Assembly (NCBI GenBank): GCA_017444325.1
Contig: JAFSWV010000128.1
Coordinates: forward strand, 1 to 6,954
DNA: 6,954 bases
Direction of reading: 5' to 3'
From: a bacterium
GTDB taxonomy: Bacteria > Auribacterota > UBA3054
Shown here: positions 1-6,333 of the stretch, piece after piece
Layout of the letters: each line of letters opens with the position of its first letter
Numbering within the stretch: the first letter of the stretch is position 1
Made by a program: the position numbers and the translations under genes
Notes under the pieces: model-generated
Databases searched by the model: none
What the model saw: the letters and a program-made list of their open reading frames with translations, nothing else
What the model was told of the DNA's origin: nothing

Positions 1-417
1 GAAGGAATAGCAGAAGATGCGGCGGGAAAAAAGCTTGTCCGTGAAGCCTGCATCCATTTTGTTCAGGTATATGTAATAGAGAAAATAGAAGGCGCAGGTG
101 AAAAGCGCGGTGAAAACATAGGAGGAGATGATGTGCTGGTATTCCTTGACGTTCAATATGCTGTTGTCACCGCGGTAATATTTGCGAAGGACGTTGTAGG
201 TAACGAGAATAAGGGAGAAAACTATCGCCAGTGTAAAATAAAGATGCTCCTTGTCGGGAAGGTAGTAAACCGTGCTGCGCATATTGTCAGCCAGGTACTT
301 GTTGGAAAAACCGAACCCCATGTAGGTGTGGTAGCCGAAATAGAAAGCAATATGGACGATAACAATGTCAGCCGCCAACCTGAGAAGATAGAAAAGTTTC
401 TCGATCTTAGTTCTCAT
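1..417 (-). CDS. Polyprenyl glycosylphosphotransferase-like membrane protein, N-terminal part (cut by window edge)
   Basis: This is an open frame of 139 codons from an ATG at 417 that runs off the left edge without a stop. It shows three hydrophobic segments, at about residues 8-30, 60-77 and 98-118, and probably the start of a fourth after an SRR motif near residue 131. The segment between TM2 and TM3 (LRKYYRG, then SILNVKEYQHII) and the Arg just before TM4 resemble the N-terminal membrane domain of WbaP/WcaJ-type enzymes. Those enzymes transfer a sugar-1-phosphate to undecaprenyl phosphate at the inner membrane to start capsule, O-antigen or exopolysaccharide synthesis. The catalytic C-terminal domain lies outside the window, so the assignment rests on topology and weak motifs. 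The ATG lies 3 bases after the holA stop, with no clear Shine-Dalgarno sequence, so translation is probably coupled. It is more AT-rich than its neighbours. It could instead be another multi-pass membrane protein. Confidence 0.6.
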   Translation of the reverse strand, partial: MRTKIEKLFYLLRLAADIVIVHIAFYFGYHTYMGFGFSNKYLADNMRSTVYYLPDKEHLYFTLAIVFSLILVTYNVLRKYYRGDNSILNVKEYQHIISSYVFTALFTCAFYFLYYIYLNKMDAGFTDKLFSRRIFCYSF

Positions 418-420
418 AAC

Positions 421-1446
421 TTATAAAATCAGTGAAATGCAGGCAAGGTCGTTCATTATGTCTTTGGGAAGATTGCTGCCGCGGAACGCGATCATCTCAT
501 ACATCAAAAGGGACAGTATCTTCCTTTGTTTTTCAACCGGTAATTCGGAGAGAAAATTTTTCATCGCATAATAGCGGGGATTGCCAGGGAATACTCTCGC
601 AGCGCGCATGTCCCCTCTTTTGGCGGCCTCCGCGATGACAGGAAGGTCGCTCATGACGTAAGTCAGCTTGGCGAAGATCCCCTCTTCGCTGCCGCTTGGA
701 TCGAATCTGAGATTTCTGAGAGCGGAGAGCGTGCCATCCATGCTGCCTGACAAAAGACAGTTCCTCAGTTCCCATTCGTCCTGGATATTGGAGTCGGCGC
801 AGATCGCCATGACGTCCGCTTCCGTGATCTCCTGCCTGTCGCCGGTGTAGAGGCTGACTTTCTCCATCTCGGACGCCACCTTCCTGGTGTCCGTTCCGAC
901 GATCTCAGAAAAAGCCCTTTCGCCGTCCGGCGTCAGAGTCTTGTTGAAGTGCTTCTGCGCATACTCCCCAAGATCGCGGATCGGCTCGGGCTCGCAGTCG
1001 ATGATGGCGCCGAGCTTCTGGATCGTCTTGGTGAATTTCAAGCGTTTGTCGAGCGCGCTCATGACGATAATGAGAAGCATGTCGGGACGCTTGTTTTCAA
1101 AGGTTTCCTGAGCGTACTCGGAAAGCGCTTCCAAGGCTTCGGAGTCGAGCTCCTCGCCGTGGCGGACGATCACGAGGCGGTATCCGCCCATGAAGGGAAT
1201 CGTCTCAGCCGCGCCGATGATCTCGCCGGCGCCGTTCTTCTCCTTGTCAACGGTTATCGTTTCCAAGGAGAAATCCTCCATGCCCGGAGGAACAAGACGC
1301 GCGCGAAGCGTCTCTAGGAGCTGCTCCGCGCGCGTATGATCTTCGCCCAGCAATACGTAGAAGTTGCCGGTTTCGTTGGCTTCCAGCTTTTTGAGGAAAT
1401 CCTCAGGGCGGAAGCTTTCTTCCGTTTTGCTCTTGCGTACTGCCAT
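421..1446 (-). CDS. holA: DNA polymerase III delta subunit
   Basis: This 341-residue protein has the usual length for the delta subunit of the clamp loader, which opens the beta sliding clamp so it can be loaded on primed DNA during replication. The N-terminal RecA-like fold starts at about residue 28 with FYVLLGED followed by RAEQLLETL. The residues at the P-loop position are not a Walker A, as expected for delta, which does not bind ATP. The stretch AETIPFMGGYRLVIVR (about 80-95) matches the family's clamp-contact segment, with Phe85 in the place of the beta-binding hydrophobic pair. Later come LIIVMSALDKR (about 124-134) and EMEKVSLYTGDRQEITEADV (about 194-213), typical of the lid domain, and then a helical collar domain. 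The ATG lies 5 bases after the gcvPB stop without a strong ribosome binding site, so it probably depends on coupling to gcvPB translation. Lying behind glycine cleavage genes is unusual. The family call is firm. Confidence 0.92.
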   Translation of the reverse strand: MAVRKSKTEESFRPEDFLKKLEANETGNFYVLLGEDHTRAEQLLETLRARLVPPGMEDFSLETITVDKEKNGAGEIIGAAETIPFMGGYRLVIVRHGEELDSEALEALSEYAQETFENKRPDMLLIIVMSALDKRLKFTKTIQKLGAIIDCEPEPIRDLGEYAQKHFNKTLTPDGERAFSEIVGTDTRKVASEMEKVSLYTGDRQEITEADVMAICADSNIQDEWELRNCLLSGSMDGTLSALRNLRFDPSGSEEGIFAKLTYVMSDLPVIAEAAKRGDMRAARVFPGNPRYYAMKNFLSELPVEKQRKILSLLMYEMIAFRGSNLPKDIMNDLACISLIL

Positions 1447-1451
1447 GAATT

Positions 1452-2906
1452 TTAGGCTTTCAGGATCATGTTCTTGGCAGCCGCCACTTCGTCCATCCTT
1501 CCGATGGGCGTTCTTTCCGGGGCGCGGTGGCAGGCTTCCGGATCCGTTTCCGTGATCTTGGCGATCTCCTTCATGGATTCCACGAAGGCGTCCAGGGTCT
1601 CTTTGGATTCCGTTTCCGTAGGCTCGATCATGATGGCCTCATGGACGATCAAGGGGAAATAGACCGTGGGGGCGTGATAGCCTCTGTCAAGCAGCATCTT
1701 GGCGATGTCCAAGGTATTGACACCGCTCTTTTCAAGCTGCCACTCGGAGGTGCAGACGCACTCGTGCATGCAGATCTGATCCTGGAACGGGAATTTGTAG
1801 GTGTCCTGCAGTCTGGCCTTCAGATAGTTGGCGTTAAGGACCGCAAGGCCCGCCGCTTCCCTGATGCCTTCGGCGCCCAGCTGCAGCATGTAGGCGTAAG
1901 CCTTCAGCATGACGCAGAAGTTGCCGAAGAAGGGGGCGATGTGGCCCATGCTCTTAGTGGAGTCGGCGACGCCCACTTCGTAGCTGCCGTCAGCTTTCTT
2001 GGTGACTCTGGGAGTCGGAAGGAACGGGACCAGCTGCTCTTTCACGCCGACCGCACCCGCACCGGGGCCGCCGCCGCCGTGAGGCGTCGAGAAGGTCTTG
2101 TGCATGTTGAGGTGCACGACGTCGAAGCCGAGGTCGCCGGGCCTGGCGTGGCCCATGATGGCGTTCAGGTTCGCGCCGTCATAGTACATGAGACCGCCGG
2201 CTTTGTGGACCATTTCGCTGATCTTGCCGACATTACTGTCGAAGAGACCGACCGTGTTGGGAGCCGTGAGCATCAAGCCCGCGACGTCGTCGCCGAGGGC
2301 GGCTTCCAAAGCGTTGAGATCGACCCAGCCCTTCGGATCGCTTGGGATCGGCGTGATCTCGAAGCCCGCCATCATGGCGGAAGCCGGGTTCGTGCCGTGC
2401 GCGCTGTCGGGGATCAGCATGCGTTTGCGCTTGGAGTCTCCCCTGTCCTTGTGGTAGGCGGCGATCAGCATAACGCCGGTGAACTCGCCGTTAGCGCCGG
2501 CGAAAGGCTGGAGCGTTACAGCCTTCATGCCGGTGATCTCGCAGAGCTTCTGCTCGGTCTCATAGATCGTCTCCAGGGCGCCCTGGACTTTTTCAGGACC
2601 GCCGGGGACTAAGGAAAGATAAGGATGCAGCGTGGTGAAACCTTCCAGTCTCGCGACCTGCTCGTTCACTTTGGGATTGTACTTCATCGTGCAGGATCCC
2701 AAGGGATAGAAGTTCGTGTCGACGGAATAGTTCAGTCTGCTGAGGTTCGTGTAGTGACGGACAACGTCAAGTTCAGAGACTTCCGGCAGAGGAGCTTTCT
2801 CTTTTCTGCGGAGGGACTCCGGAACTTTAGTCTGGCACTCGATACCGCTTTTGGGAGGGATGACGCCGCGTCTTTTGGGCGTAGATTCTTCATATATGAG
2901 TTTCAT
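1452..2906 (-). CDS. gcvPB: Glycine dehydrogenase (decarboxylating) subunit 2, P-protein beta
   Basis: This 484-residue protein is the PLP-binding half of the split glycine decarboxylase (P-protein). With GcvPA it decarboxylates glycine and passes the aminomethyl group to lipoylated GcvH in the cytoplasm. Landmarks are NFYPLGSCTMKYNPK (65-79), LQPFAGANGE (132-141), PDSAHGTNPASA (166-177), YYDGANLNA (241-249), and the PLP-lysine motif NMHKTFSTPHGGGGPG with Lys270. The C-terminus has the expected PTVYFPLIVHEAIMIEPTE region (413-431). Length is as expected for a complete subunit 2. The ATG overlaps the gcvPA stop by one base (TAATG) and is served by a strong GAGGAGGT site inside the gcvPA end. 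One oddity is CMHECVCTS at 379-387, where I recall most homologs having MHEFVLS. This places three cysteines in seven residues. No frameshift or truncation is seen. Confidence 0.97.
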   Translation of the reverse strand: MKLIYEESTPKRRGVIPPKSGIECQTKVPESLRRKEKAPLPEVSELDVVRHYTNLSRLNYSVDTNFYPLGSCTMKYNPKVNEQVARLEGFTTLHPYLSLVPGGPEKVQGALETIYETEQKLCEITGMKAVTLQPFAGANGEFTGVMLIAAYHKDRGDSKRKRMLIPDSAHGTNPASAMMAGFEITPIPSDPKGWVDLNALEAALGDDVAGLMLTAPNTVGLFDSNVGKISEMVHKAGGLMYYDGANLNAIMGHARPGDLGFDVVHLNMHKTFSTPHGGGGPGAGAVGVKEQLVPFLPTPRVTKKADGSYEVGVADSTKSMGHIAPFFGNFCVMLKAYAYMLQLGAEGIREAAGLAVLNANYLKARLQDTYKFPFQDQICMHECVCTSEWQLEKSGVNTLDIAKMLLDRGYHAPTVYFPLIVHEAIMIEPTETESKETLDAFVESMKEIAKITETDPEACHRAPERTPIGRMDEVAAAKNMILKA

Positions 2907-4258
2907 TATTTTACCTCCTCAATAGCGCTTTTAAGGGCTTCAGCAAGTCCGTCTATTTCGGCCTTGGTGCGCTTTTCAGTGCAGGCGACCAAGAGCGTGT
3001 TCCCCATGCCTTCGAAGAAGCGGCCGAGCGGGATGCCGCCGGCGAAGCCTTTTTCCAAAAGCTTTTCGCAGACTTTGCCGGCGCAGCAAGGCAGCGTCAC
3101 GGCAAACTCATTGAATATGGGGGAAGAGAAAGTAGCGGAGACGCCGGGAATTGACGTCAGTTTCTCGAGGGCGTAGGCGGCGTTCTTTGCGCTGCTCTCC
3201 GCAGCCTCGTAAAGACCTTCCTTGCCCATCAGGGCAAGATAGATCGTCGCCGTGATGGCGCAGAGGTTCTGGTTGGAGCAGATGTTGCTTGTCGCCTTTT
3301 CCCTTCTGATGTGCTGTTCCCTGGCCTGCAGGGTAAGAACGAAACCGCGGTTGCCGTCCTTGTCATGCGTTTCGCCGCAGATCCTGCCGGGCATCTTGCG
3401 GGCCAGCTTCAGGGTAGTGACCATGAAGCCGAGGTACGGTCCGCCGAAACCAAGGGGCAAACCCAGGCTCTGGGCGTCGCCCACCGCGATGTCAACGCCC
3501 ATTTCGCCGGGCGTCTTCAGGTAGGCAAGGGAAAGCGGGTAGCAGATCATGACGCAGAGCGCGCCCGCTTCATGAGCGGCAGCAGCCGTGTCAGTGTAAT
3601 CGTCCACGCAGCCGAAGAAAGAAGGATTCTGGAGAATGACCGCAGCCACCGTCTTGTCGAGAGCGGCTTTGATGGCTTCTTTGTCAGCCTTGCCGTCTTT
3701 GCCAGGAACTTCGCAGAACTCGAAGTTCATGTTGGCGGCGTAGCTCTCCAGCATGTTGCGGTAGATGGGATTGATCGTTCCGTCCACCAGGAAACGGCGT
3801 CTGCCGGTCACGCGGTAGCTCATGGCCGCCGATTCGAAGACTGCGGAACCGCCGTCGTAAACGGAGGCGTTGGAGACTTCCAGTCCGGTGAGACGGCACA
3901 TGCCGCTCTGATATTCGAACATCGTCTGCAGAGTGCCCTGGGCGACTTCCGGCTGGTACGGCGTGTAGCAGGTCGTGAATTCCCCGCGGGAAGCGATGGC
4001 GTCGGCCGCGGCGGGAATGAAGTGATCGTAAAAACCGCCTCCCATGAAGCAGACGAGATCAGAGTCGTTGCGCTTGGAAAGCTCATGAAGTCTTTTGGCG
4101 ACTTCGTATTCCGAAATACCTTCCGGCAGATCCAGCTTTTTGATCCTCAATTCCTCCGGAATCGCGGCGTAAAGGTCCTCTACGCTTTTGACTCCGACGG
4201 TCTTGAGCATCTCAGACAGGTCTTCGCTGCCATGAGGCACAAATCCGTAGTTAGACAT
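2906..4258 (-). CDS. gcvPA: Glycine dehydrogenase (decarboxylating) subunit 1, P-protein alpha
   Basis: This 450-residue protein is the N-terminal-half subunit of the split P-protein and pairs with GcvPB to form the glycine decarboxylase. Family signatures run in order: FMGGGFYDHFIP (71-82), EFTTCYTPYQPEVAQGTLQ (93-111), FEYQSGM followed by TGLEVSNASVYDGGSA (114-139), GDAQSLGLPLGFGGPYLG (near 260-280), and REQHIRREKATSNICSNQ followed by LCA (near 310-330). Length matches typical GcvPA of about 440-450 residues. The start ATG lies 2 bases after the gcvH stop, preceded by a loose purine-rich AAGGAAGAG (4267-4275) inside the gcvH end. The gene order gcvH-gcvPA-gcvPB and tight spacing support co-expression in stoichiometric amounts. 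It carries several cysteines, including a CC pair near residue 390. Nothing appears broken. Confidence 0.97.
   Translation of the reverse strand: MSNYGFVPHGSEDLSEMLKTVGVKSVEDLYAAIPEELRIKKLDLPEGISEYEVAKRLHELSKRNDSDLVCFMGGGFYDHFIPAAADAIASRGEFTTCYTPYQPEVAQGTLQTMFEYQSGMCRLTGLEVSNASVYDGGSAVFESAAMSYRVTGRRRFLVDGTINPIYRNMLESYAANMNFEFCEVPGKDGKADKEAIKAALDKTVAAVILQNPSFFGCVDDYTDTAAAAHEAGALCVMICYPLSLAYLKTPGEMGVDIAVGDAQSLGLPLGFGGPYLGFMVTTLKLARKMPGRICGETHDKDGNRGFVLTLQAREQHIRREKATSNICSNQNLCAITATIYLALMGKEGLYEAAESSAKNAAYALEKLTSIPGVSATFSSPIFNEFAVTLPCCAGKVCEKLLEKGFAGGIPLGRFFEGMGNTLLVACTEKRTKAEIDGLAEALKSAIEEVK
2913..2920 (-). promoter_or_regulatory. Ribosome binding site of gcvPB
   Basis: GAGGAGGT in the last codons of gcvPA is nearly a full complement of the 16S rRNA 3' end and sits about seven bases before the gcvPB ATG. 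It is stronger than the sites of gcvPA or holA, which fits the need for equal amounts of the two P-protein subunits. Confidence 0.8.
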
Positions 4259-4260
4259 AA

Positions 4261-4647
4261 TTATTTCTCTTCCTTTAAGAAGGCCTCGTATTGTTCAGCG
4301 TTCATGAGAGTGTTGAGATCGTCAACAACGATGTCTTTCAAGGTGCAGATCCAGCCTTCGCCGTAGGGATCGGTGTTGATGACGTCCGGGGAGGCGTCCA
4401 GGGATTCGTTGACCTCGTCAACGGTGCCGGTGATGGGCGAATAGACGTCGCTGGCGGCCTTGACGGATTCGATGGTCGCGACTTCGTTGCCTTTGCTCAA
4501 GGTCGTTTCCGGCTTGGGCAGCTCAACGTAGGTGATGTCGCCGAGTTCGTGCTGGGCGAAATCGGTGATGCCGATGGTGGCTTTGCCGTCTTCGACTTTT
4601 ACCCATTCATGGTCTTTGGTGTAGTAAAGTTCGCTGGGAACGCTCAT
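4261..4647 (-). CDS. gcvH: Glycine cleavage system H protein (lipoyl carrier)
   Basis: This 128-residue protein has the usual H-protein length. Its lipoyl arm shuttles the aminomethyl group from the P-protein to the T-protein and is then reoxidised by lipoamide dehydrogenase. The N-terminus YYTKDHEWVKVEDGKATIGITDFAQ, split by the start of the beta-barrel, is characteristic. GDITYVELP (about 36-44) and IESVKAASDVYSP (about 59-71) follow, with Lys63 as the expected lipoylation site. NPYGEGW-type spacing is kept as DPYGEGWI near residue 93. The ATG at 4647 has a clear AAGGAG site five bases upstream. It is the first gene after the promoter in the 4648-4739 gap. The usual partner gcvT is not upstream, where the auxiliary lipoprotein gene lies instead, so the T-protein must be encoded elsewhere if the system is complete. 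Confidence 0.97.
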   Translation of the reverse strand: MSVPSELYYTKDHEWVKVEDGKATIGITDFAQHELGDITYVELPKPETTLSKGNEVATIESVKAASDVYSPITGTVDEVNESLDASPDVINTDPYGEGWICTLKDIVVDDLNTLMNAEQYEAFLKEEK

Positions 4648-4652
4648 AGTAA

Positions 4653-4658
4653 CTCCTT
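4653..4658 (-). promoter_or_regulatory. Ribosome binding site of gcvH
   Basis: AAGGAG on the minus strand lies five bases before the gcvH ATG. It fixes the gcvH start and is the entry ribosome site for the downstream operon, whose later genes mostly rely on overlapping or adjacent stops. Confidence 0.85.
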
Positions 4659-4706
4659 AAATGAAGTTGGTGAATTATTAATATTGAGATTTATATTTTA
4701 ATGCGA

Positions 4707-4735
4707 ATTATAGCAAGTTTTAATTGACGTGGCAA
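4707..4735 (-). promoter_or_regulatory. Sigma70-type promoter of the gcvH-gcvPA-gcvPB-holA operon
   Basis: Read on the minus strand, a -35 box TTGCCA (4735-4730, five of six consensus bases) and a perfect -10 box TATAAT (4712-4707) are separated by exactly 17 bases. TGC directly before the -10 gives an extended -10 element. The predicted transcription start is near 4700, leaving an AT-rich leader of about 50 bases before gcvH. The -35 begins four bases after the stop codon of the preceding lipoprotein gene. No operator is recognisable, and the leader is too short for a glycine riboswitch. Confidence 0.8.
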
Positions 4736-4739
4736 CGAC

Positions 4740-5333
4740 TCATTCGTTTGCTTTTTTCAGCTTAACTAAGAGCCCGTCCAGCCATTCTTTAGCCAGAGCG
4801 CTCTGCGTCATGACATAAGTGTTCAGGTCCCCGTCGGACATAGGCACAGCCTTGTCGAAACGACCGGAAATTATCGCGTCTCCGCCCTTCTTAGGCAGCA
4901 CCTCGTAAGAGAGCCTGAGTACCGCGAACCAGTTCTTTCCGCGCTTGACTTGAGTCATGGCTTCAAGGTAAACCAGGATGGAACAATCATAGGCTACCTT
5001 CGTTTTCCAATCGGGCGGCAGGACCTTGTCGCAGCGCGGAGATAAGTAACTCTGAATGGTTGAATTCAGAAGTGTTCCGGCAGATTCCGCCCACTCGGCG
5101 TTCGCCCTTTTCGTCAGTTCGTAAGGCGCCGGCGAAGCGATAAGCGCTTTCGTCTTGTAAGCCTCCCTTACGCCGCAGTTCTCGACAAGCACGGAAACGG
5201 GCAGCGATTCCTCGACGACCATATCCTCAAATTTGTCCAGTTCCAGCGTGTACACGGTCGTTTTGGGTGCGGTCGAGGCGCAGCCTGTCAGCAGCAGCAG
5301 CGCGCAAATTGTCTGGCATAATTTATTCTTCAT
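4740..5333 (-). CDS. ABC-type transport auxiliary lipoprotein (PqiC/YmbA-like)
   Basis: This is a 197-residue lipoprotein. The signal peptide is MKNKLCQTICALLLLTGC, with lipobox LTGC and acylated Cys18. Ala-Ser follows with no Asp at +2, which in proteobacteria favours outer-membrane sorting. The mature part starts with VYTLELDK, and VSVLVENCGVREAYKTKALIA and YELTKRANAEWAES follow. That layout is typical of the auxiliary lipoproteins that partner MCE transporters (PqiC-like), thought to link the inner-membrane MCE complex to the outer membrane. I chose the start at 5333 over an in-frame ATG at 5417 for two reasons: it places the signal peptide at the N-terminus, and AAAGGAGG lies nine bases upstream. 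The longer start would put 28 extra charged residues before the signal. It overlaps the MCE gene by 11 bases. The family call rests on context plus pattern, so it is less certain than the lipoprotein call. Confidence 0.85.
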   Translation of the reverse strand: MKNKLCQTICALLLLTGCASTAPKTTVYTLELDKFEDMVVEESLPVSVLVENCGVREAYKTKALIASPAPYELTKRANAEWAESAGTLLNSTIQSYLSPRCDKVLPPDWKTKVAYDCSILVYLEAMTQVKRGKNWFAVLRLSYEVLPKKGGDAIISGRFDKAVPMSDGDLNTYVMTQSALAKEWLDGLLVKLKKANE

Positions 5334-6333
5334 CGATCCAATCCTCCTTTTGAGGTTCTTTTCCGTAGATGAGCATTGACGGTTGATCTTTAAGTTCCGA
5401 AACGAATTCCTCCACAAGCGAAGCGGAGCTGCTTATCTTTTCCAGGCTCTCCCTCAGGGGCTGCCTGCTCTCCCCTATTATTTCCTTCAGTTCGTCCAGG
5501 CTCGTGTCTGTTTTGATCAAAATGTTGGATATGAGCAGACGATTCTCGCTTAAAAGTCCGTCGGCTGTTTTGGAAGCGCTGCTTAAGTTTTTCAAAAGCT
5601 CCCTGGTCACTTCCCTGTTCTCCTCGACCATAGAATTCACGGCTGTCATCGTCGTGTTGAAGCCCGCTATGGCGCTGGAGATGCTCGCGCTGTTGGTGGC
5701 GATGAGGTTGTCCACTCTCACAAGAATGGAGGAGATCATCAGGGCGTTCTGTGAGGCAAAGAAAGCGTTGACGTGCTCCAGAAGGACCGGCACCTGCTTC
5801 TGCACTATCTCGGAAACCGCCTGGGCGTTCGGCTGGCTGAACATGGCCGTCAGGTTCGTCGCAAGGGCCGGAGCCTGCGAACCAAGGTTCACGATGTTGC
5901 CGGCGAATTTCTGGAAGCCGGATTTCAGGCAGGCGATCTTAACATCAGGATCATTTGGTTTCAAAAGATCCGCGCCCACGCTGCCGGGAGTGATCTGCAC
6001 GTATCTCGTGCCGGTCACGAACGACTCGACTTCGATCGTCGCGATCGAGTCCGTCTTGACGGGAGTGTTCTTCACGACTTCCACTTCGATTAGGCCCATC
6101 TGGTTCTGAAGGTCGATGTTCATCTTGACGACCTTGCCGACCTTGATGCCGTGGAACCTTACCGAAGATCCTGTGCTAAGGCCTCCCAAGCTCTCGGAAA
6201 ACTCGATGAAGTAGTGATCCTTCTGCTTCATCCACTGGGTGCCGACCAAAGAAAGAATGATGGCCACCATCAGCAAAGCGCTGACGACAAGGAAGATTAT
6301 CGCCTTCACTTTATCGGAACTGCTTATCGCCAT
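5323..6333 (-). CDS. mlaD: MlaD-family MCE-domain lipid transport protein
   Basis: This 336-residue protein has an N-terminal membrane anchor (about residues 9-31), then an MCE domain (about 40-118) beginning HYFIEFSESLGGLSTGSSV. It includes the hallmark VRFHGIKVGKVVKM (58-71) and ends in TRYVQITPGS. MCE proteins form hexameric rings in the periplasm with a central hydrophobic channel for lipids. After the domain comes a long Ser/Asn-rich helical region (about 170-315) with a 25-residue periodicity, and a tail QPSMLIYGKEPQ resembling the end of other long MCE proteins. E. coli MlaD is about 183 residues, so this is a long form. The symbol is a family label and not proof of orthology. The ATG shares one base with the ATPase stop (TAATG), with GAGGAG eight bases upstream. 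The ATPase and lipoprotein neighbours support a role in lipid exchange between the two membranes. Confidence 0.93.
   Translation of the reverse strand: MAISSSDKVKAIIFLVVSALLMVAIILSLVGTQWMKQKDHYFIEFSESLGGLSTGSSVRFHGIKVGKVVKMNIDLQNQMGLIEVEVVKNTPVKTDSIATIEVESFVTGTRYVQITPGSVGADLLKPNDPDVKIACLKSGFQKFAGNIVNLGSQAPALATNLTAMFSQPNAQAVSEIVQKQVPVLLEHVNAFFASQNALMISSILVRVDNLIATNSASISSAIAGFNTTMTAVNSMVEENREVTRELLKNLSSASKTADGLLSENRLLISNILIKTDTSLDELKEIIGESRQPLRESLEKISSSASLVEEFVSELKDQPSMLIYGKEPQKEDWIDEE
5343..5350 (-). promoter_or_regulatory. Ribosome binding site deciding the lipoprotein start
   Basis: AAAGGAGG lies inside the last codons of the MCE gene, nine bases before the ATG at 5333. It supports the shorter lipoprotein and argues against the upstream in-frame ATG at 5417. 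Confidence 0.8.
5398..5754 (-). repeat. Coding repeat: 25-residue helical repeats in the MCE protein tail
   Basis: In residues 194-312 of the MCE protein, Asn/Ser-Arg landmarks recur at an exact 25-residue step: ENR at 238, ENR at 263 and ESR at 288. A degenerate copy starts at 213. SQNALMISSILVRVD (194-208) closely matches SENRLLISNILIKTD (262-276). The pattern suggests stacked heptad/hendecad helical turns. The repeats are visible in the protein and not as clean DNA repeats. Confidence 0.6.

Larger units (their letters stand above)
4648..4739 (-). other. Intergenic region between the lipid-transport and glycine cleavage operons
   Basis: This is the only non-coding gap in the window, 92 bases long, and it holds the promoter and gcvH ribosome binding site. 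I see no GC-rich hairpin followed by a U-run on the minus strand, so no intrinsic terminator separates the upstream operon. Some readthrough into gcvH is therefore likely. The segment from 4706 to 4660 is strongly AT-rich. Confidence 0.7.

Noticed and set aside
133..426. Plus-strand open frame of 97 codons at the left edge
   Set aside because: The minus strand here carries an uninterrupted frame with clear transmembrane segments directly after holA, which explains the sequence better.
1527..2612. Long plus-strand open frame (361 codons) opposite gcvPB
   Set aside because: It lies wholly antisense to a clearly conserved enzyme, has no convincing ribosome site or recognisable domain, and is rich in His/Arg/Val/Asp as expected for a GC-rich antisense shadow.
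3311..4366. Long plus-strand open frame (351 codons) opposite gcvPA and the gcvH end
   Set aside because: It spans two real genes on the other strand, shows no domain pattern, and has the same shadow composition.
4648..4706. Possible glycine riboswitch before gcvH
   Set aside because: Only about 50 bases separate the predicted transcript start from gcvH, too short for even a single glycine aptamer plus expression platform, and no aptamer core is seen.
5290..5300. CAG/CTG trinucleotide run in the lipoprotein signal peptide
   Set aside because: It encodes a short Leu run in the hydrophobic core. Changes in triplet number would not shift the frame, and the run is too short to suggest phase variation.
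5334..5417. N-terminal extension of the lipoprotein from the ATG at 5417
   Set aside because: It would bury the lipoprotein signal peptide behind 28 charged residues and overlap the MCE gene by 95 bases, while a good ribosome site serves the ATG at 5333.
6024..6052. Inverted repeat GACTCGA...TCGAGTC inside the MCE gene
   Set aside because: It is a seven-base stem in the middle of the conserved MCE domain coding sequence (Glu/Ser/Ile codons), with no U-run. Most likely it is chance from codon choice.
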